This document shows, piece by piece, positions 10,501-14,960 of a stretch of 14,960 nucleotides of DNA. The position numbers and the translations under genes were made by a program. The stretch's first letter is position 1. The number at the start of each line of letters is the position of its first letter. The notes under the pieces are model-generated. The model was given only the letters and a program-made list of their open reading frames with translations, did no database searches and was not told the origin of the DNA. The DNA is from Legionellales bacterium (GTDB lineage: Bacteria > Pseudomonadota > Gammaproteobacteria > Legionellales > Legionellaceae), in the NCBI GenBank assembly GCA_003489505.1, contig DNMA01000213.1, positions 1 through 14,960 on the forward strand. The letters are read 5' to 3'.

Positions 10501-11615
10501 GTTGATGAATCCACACGTAAGGTGTCTGAAATATAAGGACCATTGTCGATATCATTGGTATATATAATTTCGAAATCGGCTACCTGGTTTGCTAAAAACT
10601 TCTCCAGCAAATCATTAGTAATTTCCACGTTTGCTTCTGAAATCACTTCACCAGTTGTTTGGTTAATTATTGATTTGGCAAGCACTTTATCAGTTAAATA
10701 TGAAGCAGGAACAACTAATTCAGTCATACCATATTTTTCCATCATTTTTACTTGACGTGCGGTAATTCTACGGCCTTGTTCAACAATCACTTCACCTGTT
10801 GCTTGATGAATAATATCAAATTGAGCAATCTCGCCACGCAGGCGCGAAGGAACCAGGTCTAAATGAAATTCGCCTAAACGTATATGGCAGCCAATAGTAG
10901 AGAAAAACTCAGATAAAATTTGTTCCGTATCATAGCCTAATGCACGGAGGATGACAGAAACAGGTAGCTTACGACGTCTATCAATTCTAGCAAATAAGCA
11001 ATCCTTGGGGTCAAATTCAAAATCTAACCATGAACCACGATAAGGAATAATACGAGCAGAATATAATAATTTACCCGACGAATGTGTTTTACCTTTATCA
11101 TGTTCAAAAATTACACCAGGAGAACGGTGCAACTGCGATACAACAACACGTTCTGTTCCGTTGATAACGAAAGTACCTTCTTCAGTCATCAGAGGTAATT
11201 CGCCCATGAACACGTCTTGTTCTCGGATGTCTTTAACTGGCTTTGGTTCACCAGGAGCATCCTTATCAAAAACTGTTAAACGTACTTTTACTCTCAAAGG
11301 AGCGGCATATGTTAAGCCTCGTAGCTTACATTCACGAACATCAAATGGTGCCTCACCAAGTGAGTAAGATACGTATTCCAGTCTCGCATTACCAGAAAAG
11401 CTTGCAATTGGAAAAATAGATTGAAATGCGGTGTGCAAACCCGTTTTCGAAAAATCGGTATTAGAATGACCGGTACCAATGAAGTCTTGGTAGGAATTTA
11501 ATTGAATTTCAAGGAGATTCGGAATCTCGATTTGGTCATTCTGTTTGCCAAAGCTCTTGCGAAATCGTTTTTTTTCAGCGAAAGAAAAGTTAGGGTGAGC
11601 ATTTGCTTTGGTCAT
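7512..11615 (-). CDS. rpoB: RNA polymerase subunit beta
   Basis: Beta forms the second jaw of RNA polymerase and binds rifampicin near the active site. The protein is 1367 residues, against 1342 in E. coli, and is colinear with it throughout. The rifampicin region [17 protein letters not shown] is present. Asp531, His541 and Ser546 (E. coli Asp516, His526, Ser531) are the sensitive-type residues; differences such as Val for Asn518 and Gly for Glu523 are not classic resistance changes. Other core motifs are [32 protein letters not shown] and the C-terminal [19 protein letters not shown]. The ATG at 11615 has a GAGGA Shine-Dalgarno about 6 bases upstream. The gene follows rplL after a 104-base gap that contains a stem-loop, as in E. 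coli where an attenuator and RNase III site sit in this gap. Confidence 0.99.
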   Translation of the reverse strand: MTKANAHPNFSFAEKKRFRKSFGKQNDQIEIPNLLEIQLNSYQDFIGTGHSNTDFSKTGLHTAFQSIFPIASFSGNARLEYVSYSLGEAPFDVRECKLRGLTYAAPLRVKVRLTVFDKDAPGEPKPVKDIREQDVFMGELPLMTEEGTFVINGTERVVVSQLHRSPGVIFEHDKGKTHSSGKLLYSARIIPYRGSWLDFEFDPKDCLFARIDRRRKLPVSVILRALGYDTEQILSEFFSTIGCHIRLGEFHLDLVPSRLRGEIAQFDIIHQATGEVIVEQGRRITARQVKMMEKYGMTELVVPASYLTDKVLAKSIINQTTGEVISEANVEITNDLLEKFLANQVADFEIIYTNDIDNGPYISDTLRVDSSTSQLEALVEIYRMMRPGEPPTKEAAEALFQNLFFETERYDLSEVGRMKFNRRLGRTDDEGPGTLTKVDILDVIKTLIAIRNGQGIVDDIDHLGNRRVRSVGEMTENQFRVGLVRVERAVKERLSLAESENLMPQDLINAKPVSASIKEFFGSSQLSQFMDQVNPLSGVTHKRRVSALGPGGLTRERAGFEVRDVHTTHYGRVCPIETPEGPNIGLINSLSVYARTNKYGFIETPCRKVIDGKVTDDIVYLSAIEEVDQYIAQSNIPLDKEGKIQTDLVPCRHQNEFLLTTPDKINYMDVSPKQIVSVAASLIPFLEHDDANRALMGSNMQRQAVPTLRAEKPFVGTGMERTVAADSGVAVVAKRGGVIDLVDASRIVVRVHPSETTAGEAGVDIYNLTKYFRSNQDTCMNQVPFVNQGDVIQRGDILADGPCTDLGELALGQNLLVAFMPWNGYNFEDSILISERIARDDRFTTIHIEELTCIARDTKLGSEEITSDIPNIGESALANLDESGVVYIGAEVRAGDILVGKVTPKGETQLTPEEKLLRAIFGEKASDVKDSSLRVPSGMNGTVIDVQIFTRDGIEKDARAKSIEEAHLAQIRKDLQDERRLREEDIFSRVHDLIVGKVCAGGPAPLKPKATISSDMLHDIPRQKWFDIRVADDETSATLEQLSRQSESLQKEIEKRFNDGRKKILQGDDLAPGVLKIVKVYMAVKRRIQPGDKMAGRHGNKGVISVVVPMEDMPYMEDGTPVDIVLNPLGVPSRMNIGQVLETHLGLAAKALGNKIDGMLNHKAPLSEVREFLDKIYNHDKKRIDLQLLSDEELSELAQNLRNGVPMATPVFDGASEAEIKAMLKLADVPESGKLTLIDGRTGIKFDNPVAVGYMYMLKLNHLVDDKMHARSTGSYSLVTQQPLGGKAQFGGQRFGEMEVWALEAYGAAYTLQEMLTVKSDDVNGRTKIYKNIVDGDHRMDAGMPESFNVLLKEIKALGIDIDLSHE

Positions 11616-11657
11616 ATTTAATCCTCTGTCAGATGATCAATGTCAATTTACAATTTT

Positions 11658-11697
11658 AAAAAACACTTAACCCAGGTGTGCTAAACACGCCTGGGTT
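11658..11697 (-). terminator. Attenuator or RNase-site hairpin between rplL and rpoB
   Basis: The minus-strand RNA forms an 8-pair stem (AACCCAGG with CCTGGGTT), one C-A mismatch, then GTG with CAC, around a 5-base TTTAG loop; the hairpin covers 11669-11697. A run of six U follows, starting 5 bases after the stem (11663-11658). In E. coli this gap holds a partial terminator that lowers rpoBC expression relative to the ribosomal protein genes, and an RNase III site. The position and shape support a like role here. The 5-base offset of the U-run makes full termination unlikely. Confidence 0.6.
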
Positions 11698-11719
11698 ATA
11701 GAAAAAATAGAGAATAAAA

Positions 11720-12094
11720 TTATTTAATCTCTACTGTAGCACCAGCTTCTTCAAGTTGTTTCTTGATAGAATCAGCATCAGCTTTAGAAATGCCTTCTTT
11801 AACAGGAGCAGGAGCTGCTTCTACTAAATCTTTAGCTTCTTTTAAGCCTAAGCCAGTGATGGTACGAATCGCTTTAATCACTTCAACTTTCTTGTCGCCG
11901 AAACCGGTCATAACTACGTTGAATTCAGTTTTTTCTTCTGCAGCAGCAGCGGGAGCAGCAGCAGCAGCAACTGGCATAGCGAAAGATGCAGCTGAAACAT
12001 TGAATTTTTCTTCCATTGCTTCGATTAAATCTACAACTTCCATTACAGACATACTAGCGATGGCTTCTAAAATATCATTTTTTGCAATAGCCAT
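11720..12094 (-). CDS. rplL: 50S ribosomal protein L7/L12
   Basis: L7/L12 is the multi-copy stalk protein that recruits and activates the translational GTPases. The protein is 124 residues (E. coli 121). It has the three expected parts: an N-terminal dimerisation domain that binds L10 (about 1-37), an alanine-rich flexible hinge (about 38-54) and a C-terminal factor-binding domain with [21 protein letters not shown]. The ATG at 12094 has a TAGGAG Shine-Dalgarno 7 bases upstream, one of the clearest in the window, as expected for a protein needed in several copies per ribosome. The gene lies 40 bases after rplJ with no promoter-like sequence noticed between, so it is probably translated from the rplJ message. 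The stem-loop before rpoB follows it. Confidence 0.98.
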   Translation of the reverse strand: MAIAKNDILEAIASMSVMEVVDLIEAMEEKFNVSAASFAMPVAAAAAPAAAAEEKTEFNVVMTGFGDKKVEVIKAIRTITGLGLKEAKDLVEAAPAPVKEGISKADADSIKKQLEEAGATVEIK

Positions 12095-12134
12095 TTAAGA
12101 CTCCTAAATATAAAAAAATTACACGACTAGAATA

Positions 12135-12659
12135 CTATGCAACGATAGTATCTTTTACAGCAACCATTGTTCGAACCAATTTTGCTTTAGGCTCAGCAAT
12201 TGTGCGTACCAATTTCTCAACTGGTGAACGCATGACGTATAGTAACTTAGCAAGAGCTTCATCACGGGTTGGTAAGCTTGCAATTGCTTCTAAATGTTCT
12301 GCACCATATGATTTACCACTAACAGATAATGCTTTGATTTCTAATTTATCAAAATCTTTCGCATAACCTTTTAATAATCTAGCGGCGTCACTGGGCGCTT
12401 CCATAGAGAGGGCAATAAACAAAGGACCAACTAATTTGTCACTTAAGCAGGCAAATTCGGTATCTTCGAATGCACGACGAGCTAATGTATTTGGAACTAC
12501 TCTCAAATACACGTCAGCTTTACGAGCGGCCGATCTTAAATGAGTCATTTGATTCACTGTTAAGCCACGATAGTCAGCAACAACTGCTGACACAGCCTTT
12601 TTCGCTACTTGATTAACTTCTTGAACAACTTGTTTTTTAGCAGCTAAAGACAATGTCAC
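12135..12659 (-). CDS. rplJ: 50S ribosomal protein L10 (GTG start)
   Basis: L10 anchors the L7/L12 dimers to the stalk base on 23S rRNA and, as the L10-L7/L12 complex, represses its own message. The protein is 174 residues from the start chosen here. An open frame extends to a TTG at 12683, but a perfect AAGGAGGT Shine-Dalgarno (12674-12667) lies inside that extension, exactly 7 bases before the GTG at 12659. Starting there gives MTLSLAAKKQVV, which aligns with other L10 proteins. The N-terminal rRNA-binding domain and the C-terminal helix that carries L12 (ending LVRTMVAVKDTIVA) are present. One oddity is Pro56 in VVPNTLARRA, where relatives recalled from memory have Arg or Lys. The stop is TAG. 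A long structured leader precedes the gene. Confidence 0.97.
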   Translation of the reverse strand: MTLSLAAKKQVVQEVNQVAKKAVSAVVADYRGLTVNQMTHLRSAARKADVYLRVVPNTLARRAFEDTEFACLSDKLVGPLFIALSMEAPSDAARLLKGYAKDFDKLEIKALSVSGKSYGAEHLEAIASLPTRDEALAKLLYVMRSPVEKLVRTIAEPKAKLVRTMVAVKDTIVA

Positions 12660-12666
12660 GTTACGG

Positions 12667-12674
12667 ACCTCCTT
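12667..12674 (-). promoter_or_regulatory. Perfect Shine-Dalgarno that fixes the rplJ start
   Basis: The minus strand reads AAGGAGGT, fully complementary to the usual 16S rRNA tail, with 7 bases to a GTG. This sets the rplJ start at 12659 and excludes the upstream TTG of the longer frame. A stem-loop ends 5 bases before it, so its accessibility could be controlled. Confidence 0.9.
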
Positions 12675-12679
12675 CGTTA

Positions 12680-12699
12680 ACAAATCCTAGTGGATTTGT
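12680..12699 (-). repeat. Stem-loop just before the rplJ ribosome binding site
   Basis: The arms ACAAATCC (12699-12692) and GGATTTGT (12687-12680) form a perfect 8-pair stem around an ACTA loop. It sits in the 3' part of the L10 leader, 5 bases from the AAGGAGGT site. It has no U-tail, so it is not a terminator. It may shape access of ribosomes to the rplJ start, but the role is inferred from position only. Confidence 0.55.
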
Positions 12700-12726
12700 G
12701 AAAATGGTGCGTGTTATTTACACGAC

Positions 12727-12793
12727 ACCGTCTGCGCAGGGTATTAAGCGTTAGCACCTGCGGTCTTCGACGGCACCGATTAATCAATGCCGT
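12727..12793 (-). promoter_or_regulatory. L10 leader RNA (autoregulatory site of rplJ-rplL)
   Basis: The 160-base rplA-rplJ gap holds a structure like the known L10 leader. An outer stem GCCGTC/GACGGT (12774-12769 with 12732-12727) is followed by an asymmetric internal loop, GAAGAC opposite CA. An inner perfect stem CGCAGG/CCTGCG (12762-12757 with 12740-12735) closes a 16-base loop. The run GAAGACCGCAGG and the matching CCTGCGCAGACGG closely resemble the E. coli rplJ leader as I recall it. There the L10-L7/L12 complex binds and blocks translation of both genes. Directly upstream, 12793-12770 can form a separate 10-pair hairpin (two G-U pairs, UUAA loop) that shares bases with the outer stem, so the two are mutually exclusive. 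Confidence 0.85.
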
Positions 12794-12816
12794 GAAAATT
12801 TTTTAAATGGTGGATT

Positions 12817-12845
12817 ATTCTACACTGATAAAGAAGATAGATCAA
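12817..12845 (-). promoter_or_regulatory. Candidate sigma70 promoter for rplJ-rplL
   Basis: On the minus strand, TTGATC (12845-12840, four of six consensus) is followed by a 17-base spacer and TAGAAT (12822-12817, five of six). The -10 box overlaps the rplA stop codon TAG. Initiation would fall near 12810, giving a leader of about 150 nucleotides that contains the whole L10 regulatory structure. E. coli has a promoter (PL10) at the equivalent place. No experimental evidence is available here. Confidence 0.6.
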
Positions 12846-13515
12846 GCGTTAATCCAGGACCCATTGTAGAAGATAAAGATACTTTCTTAATGTAGACGCC
12901 TTTGGCAGTTGTTGGCTTCAATCTTTTTAAATCGGCTAACAATGTATTGATGTTTTCTACAACGTCTTCAGGAGAAAAGCTTACTTTACCAACTGGACAA
13001 TGAATAATACCATTTTTATCTGTTCTGTATCGAACCTGACCTGCTTTTGCATCACGAACGGCATTTTCTACGTTCATGGTCACAGTACCTACTTTTGGAT
13101 TTGGCATTAAACCACGTGGGCCTAATACAGTACCTAATTGACCAACGATACGCATTGCATCTGGTGTTGCAATAATAACATCGTAAGGAATTGAACCTGA
13201 TTTAAGCTCTTCAGCTAAATCTTCAAAACCAACGCGGTCAGCACCAGCAGCTTTTGCTTTCTCAGCCATATCACCTTGTGCAAAAACAGCGACACTGACA
13301 GTCTTACCAGTACCTTTTGGTAACAAAGTTGAAGAACGTACAACTTGATCAGATTTACGAGGGTCAACACCTAAGTTGATAGCCACATCGACACTTTCAT
13401 TGAATTTTTTTGATGCGAATTTCTTTAATACATCAACAGCATCTGTTGCTTTATAAAATGTATTAGGTTGAACAGTTTCGCGAATTAATTTTTGGTGTTT
13501 TGTTAATTTAGCCAT
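12820..13515 (-). CDS. rplA: 50S ribosomal protein L1
   Basis: L1 forms the mobile stalk on the E-site side of the 50S subunit and helps release deacylated tRNA; in E. coli it also represses the rplK-rplA message. The protein is 231 residues (E. coli 234). The conserved [15 protein letters not shown] segment of the second domain is intact, and the first domain wraps around it as usual (N-terminal part to about residue 65, with the C-terminal part from about 160). The ATG at 13515 begins 2 bases after the rplK stop, and its GGGAG Shine-Dalgarno lies inside the end of rplK, so translation is probably coupled. The stop codon TAG doubles as part of a candidate -10 box for the rplJ promoter. Confidence 0.98.
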   Translation of the reverse strand: MAKLTKHQKLIRETVQPNTFYKATDAVDVLKKFASKKFNESVDVAINLGVDPRKSDQVVRSSTLLPKGTGKTVSVAVFAQGDMAEKAKAAGADRVGFEDLAEELKSGSIPYDVIIATPDAMRIVGQLGTVLGPRGLMPNPKVGTVTMNVENAVRDAKAGQVRYRTDKNGIIHCPVGKVSFSPEDVVENINTLLADLKRLKPTTAKGVYIKKVSLSSTMGPGLTLDLSSLSV

Positions 13516-13517
13516 GA

Positions 13518-13952
13518 TTATTCTCCCATCTCAACATCAACACCCATACTACGTGCAGTACCTGCAATAGTGTTAATCGCAGCATCTTCAGAAGCAGCGG
13601 TTAAATCAGGTTCTTTAGTCTTAGCAATTTCTAATAACTTCGCGCGAGTAATCTTACCCACTTTTTTAGTGTTTGGGTTTGAGCTACCGCTGGTTAAACC
13701 AATTGCTTTTTTAATTAATACAGAAGCTGGAGGTGTTTTTAATTGGAATGTGAATGAGCGATCAGAATAAACACTGATAACAACAGGAATGGGTAATCCA
13801 GGCTCTAAATGCTGGGTTGCAGCATTGAATTCTTTACAAAAACCCATGATATTTACACCACGTTGACCTAATGCAGGACCAACTGGTGGACTTGGGTTCG
13901 CTTTACCAGCAGGAATTTGCAACTTAATATAGGCTTCAATTTTTTTTGCCAT
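13518..13952 (-). CDS. rplK: 50S ribosomal protein L11
   Basis: L11 sits at the base of the stalk, binds the GTPase-associated region of 23S rRNA, and is needed for RelA activation and the action of thiopeptide antibiotics. From the start used here the protein is 144 residues (E. coli 142). It carries the N-terminal [19 protein letters not shown] motif (Pro22 and Pro23 included) and a C-terminal rRNA-binding domain ending in [16 protein letters not shown]. The open frame extends to 13985, but the extra 11 residues ([11 protein letters not shown]) are not part of the L11 family. A GAGGAG Shine-Dalgarno lies 6 bases before the ATG at 13952. The gene overlaps nothing and ends 2 bases before rplA. 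A perfect inverted repeat lies in the 63-base gap before it. Confidence 0.97.
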   Translation of the reverse strand: MAKKIEAYIKLQIPAGKANPSPPVGPALGQRGVNIMGFCKEFNAATQHLEPGLPIPVVISVYSDRSFTFQLKTPPASVLIKKAIGLTSGSSNPNTKKVGKITRAKLLEIAKTKEPDLTAASEDAAINTIAGTARSMGVDVEMGE

Positions 13953-13977
13953 TTTTGACTCCTCAATGTGGGTTAAC

Positions 13978-13998
13978 GTCAACAACCAATTTGTTGAC
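13978..13998 (-). repeat. Perfect inverted repeat in the nusG-rplK gap
   Basis: The arms GTCAACAA and TTGTTGAC pair perfectly over 8 bases around a 5-base ATTGG loop. A short GGG/CCC pairing outside them (14002-14000 with 13972-13970) could add a second helix across an asymmetric internal loop. There is no U-run, so it is not an intrinsic terminator. In E. coli the L1 protein binds the rplK leader to repress rplK-rplA, so an L1 operator is one explanation. RNA processing or a DNA operator are others. Confidence 0.55.
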
Positions 13999-14015
13999 TC
14001 CCCTGTTTACGAAAA

Positions 14016-14561
14016 TTAAGTTTTCTCGACTTGACTGAAATCAAGTTCTACTGGCGTAGAACGTCCGAAAATCAAGACAGATACTCTTAACTTACTCTTC
14101 TCGTAATTTACTTCTTCTACCACACCGTTAAAGTCCACAAAAGGACCCTCTTTAACGCGAACCATTTCACCGGTTTCAAATAAGATTTTAGGTTTCGGTT
14201 TGGTTGCGCCTTCTTCAACTCTTCTTAGAATAGAATTTGCTTCTTTTTCAGAAATTGGAGTAGGTGATTGGCTTGTTCCACCAATAAAACCAAATACACG
14301 GGGTATAGAACGAATCATGTGCCAGGTTTCATCATCCATTATCATTTGGACAAGAACATATCCTGGGAAAAACTTACGTGTGCTCTTTCTCTTTTGGCCA
14401 GCTCGTATTTCTACAACTTCTTCAGAAGGAACAACGATCTCACCAATTTTATGAGCTAAATTTTGCAATTGCGCGCGCTGCATAATTTCACGCATGACGA
14501 AATTTTCATAACCTGAATAGGCATGCACAACATACCATTGCATTATCTTTTGTTCATCCAC
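14016..14561 (-). CDS. nusG: Transcription termination/antitermination factor NusG (GTG start)
   Basis: NusG binds the RNA polymerase clamp through its N-terminal domain to suppress pausing, and its C-terminal KOW domain contacts either Rho or ribosomal protein S10, linking transcription with termination or translation. The protein is 181 residues, the E. coli length. The N-terminal domain shows [35 protein letters not shown] and [11 protein letters not shown]. The KOW domain is at about 128-160 ([21 protein letters not shown]), and the end is [11 protein letters not shown]. The start is GTG at 14561, with a GGTGAG Shine-Dalgarno about 7 bases upstream in the tail of secE. The ATG at codon 7 is possible but has no good site. 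The gene begins 8 bases after the secE stop, the usual pair. Confidence 0.98.
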   Translation of the reverse strand: MDEQKIMQWYVVHAYSGYENFVMREIMQRAQLQNLAHKIGEIVVPSEEVVEIRAGQKRKSTRKFFPGYVLVQMIMDDETWHMIRSIPRVFGFIGGTSQSPTPISEKEANSILRRVEEGATKPKPKILFETGEMVRVKEGPFVDFNGVVEEVNYEKSKLRVSVLIFGRSTPVELDFSQVEKT

Positions 14562-14569
14562 GGTCTATC

Positions 14570-14917
14570 TCACCCTAAATGTGTTAATTTAGCAATTAAC
14601 CAAATCATGACATTATCAAGCAGCCATAATATAACGCCGGTAACTGCAACCATAATTATAACAATCATTGTTGTTTGAATTGTTTCTTGTTTTGTAGGCC
14701 ATACAACCTTTTTGGCCTCATTATATGAATCCATGATCAGCTGTTTCAGTTCTACACCTGAATCAGTCAACATAAATGATAACAATACCAAAGCAAACCA
14801 ACTCACCCATACAAATAATTGTAAAGATGAACTTAGATTAACATAAAACTGAAATAAAAAGTTACTAATAGTTAAGAAAACTATAAGCACCCATAAAAAA
14901 TTGTTTTTTGTTAGCAT
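14570..14917 (-). CDS. secE: Preprotein translocase subunit SecE
   Basis: SecE clamps the SecY channel of the inner membrane and is essential for protein export. The protein is 115 residues (E. coli 127) and has three hydrophobic segments: about 8-26, 32-50 and 84-109. Between the second and third lies the conserved cytoplasmic amphipathic region with the hallmark KKVVWPTKQET (69-79). The three-segment form is the gammaproteobacterial one; many bacteria keep only the last. The ATG at 14917 places the first membrane segment right after a short N-terminus. The Shine-Dalgarno is weak (an AAAGAAA stretch), but the next Met is residue 49, far too late. The gene follows the tRNA end by 22 bases and runs into nusG, so the tRNA and secE are probably on one transcript that is processed. 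Confidence 0.96.
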   Translation of the reverse strand: MLTKNNFLWVLIVFLTISNFLFQFYVNLSSSLQLFVWVSWFALVLLSFMLTDSGVELKQLIMDSYNEAKKVVWPTKQETIQTTMIVIIMVAVTGVILWLLDNVMIWLIAKLTHLG

Positions 14918-14939
14918 GTGGTTTCTTTTTTTAAAGGGT

Positions 14940-14960
14940 TGGCAGGCCAGGAGGGGATCG
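14940..14960 (-). tRNA. tRNA 3' end, probably tRNA-Trp (partial)
   Basis: The last 21 bases, read on the minus strand, fit tRNA positions 56-76: CGATC (end of the T loop), CCCTC (T-stem 3' strand), CTGGCCT (acceptor 3' strand), discriminator G73 and an encoded CCA. The rest lies outside the window. G73 and the location just before secE agree with tRNA-Trp, which sits there in Pseudomonas, Legionella and others. The anticodon cannot be seen, so the amino acid is an inference. The E. coli tRNA in the comparable tufB cluster (tRNA-Thr) has A73, which argues against Thr. Confidence 0.85.

Noticed and set aside
11620..11646. TTGACA (11646-11641) as a promoter for rpoB
   Set aside because: No acceptable -10 box lies 16-18 bases downstream; the nearest AT-rich stretch overlaps the ribosome binding site and start codon, so a transcript would start inside rpoB.
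11763..12098. Plus-strand frame of 111 codons opposite rplL
   Set aside because: It is antisense to rplL; its Ala/Ser-rich translation reflects the alanine-rich hinge codons read backwards. There is no ribosome binding site or family resemblance.
12660..12683. N-terminal extension of L10 starting at TTG 12683
   Set aside because: It includes the perfect AAGGAGGT ribosome binding site that serves the GTG at 12659, and the extra residues do not match the L10 family.
13955..13982. TTGACG in the nusG-rplK gap as a promoter -35
   Set aside because: The expected -10 positions read GTCAAA or similar, with no TATAAT-like match. The TTGAC is better explained as part of the inverted repeat arm.
13953..13985. 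N-terminal extension of L11 starting at 13985
   Set aside because: The GAGGAG site 6 bases before the ATG at 13952 and the [12 protein letters not shown] start match L11; the extra 11 residues do not.
1..14960. Novel accessory system, mobile element or CRISPR array
   Set aside because: Every stretch is accounted for by conserved translation, transcription and secretion genes in a standard order. No direct repeats, integrase, transposase or odd insert were seen.

Overview
The window is one of the most conserved housekeeping regions of a bacterial chromosome. All eleven protein genes lie on the minus strand, so transcription runs from high to low coordinates. In transcription order it holds the 3' end of a tRNA (probably tRNA-Trp), secE, nusG, rplK (L11), rplA (L1), rplJ (L10), rplL (L7/L12), rpoB, rpoC, rpsL (S12), rpsG (S7), fusA (EF-G) and the first seven codons of tuf (EF-Tu). 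No intergenic gap exceeds about 160 bases. I see no mobile element, CRISPR array, phage gene or accessory cargo, and no credible plus-strand gene.

The proteins are clearly gammaproteobacterial: RpoB, RpoC, NusG and S12 follow the E. coli proteins closely from end to end. The DNA is AT-rich. An S7 with an insertion after its first helices and an FAHFRWN C-terminus, a tRNA directly before secE, and rpoC running straight into rpsL-rpsG-fusA-tuf recall Legionellales (Legionella, Coxiella or relatives). That placement rests on memory of those proteins, not on an alignment.

Region 1 (about 14960-12820) is the tRNA-secE-nusG-rplK-rplA segment: the translocon subunit, the transcription elongation factor and two stalk-region ribosomal proteins. 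A perfect inverted repeat lies just before rplK. Region 2 (12845-11720) is rplJ-rplL, with a candidate sigma70 promoter at the end of rplA and a recognisable L10 leader RNA. Region 3 (11719-3178) is rpoB-rpoC. A stem-loop precedes rpoB, and a stronger terminator-like stem-loop with a U-rich tail separates rpoB from rpoC. Region 4 (3177-1) is the str segment rpsL-rpsG-fusA-tuf, with its own near-consensus promoter just after rpoC.

Together the genes make the core RNA polymerase subunits beta and beta', the factor linking polymerase to the ribosome, the ribosomal stalk, the decoding-centre protein S12, the small-subunit assembly protein S7 and the two elongation GTPases. The points of interest are regulatory: RNA hairpins in four intergenic gaps, overlapping alternative hairpins in the L10 leader, several non-ATG starts (rpoC TTG; fusA, nusG and rplJ GTG), and a gap between rpsL and rpsG too short for an E. 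coli-type S7 operator. I do not see an undescribed system here.
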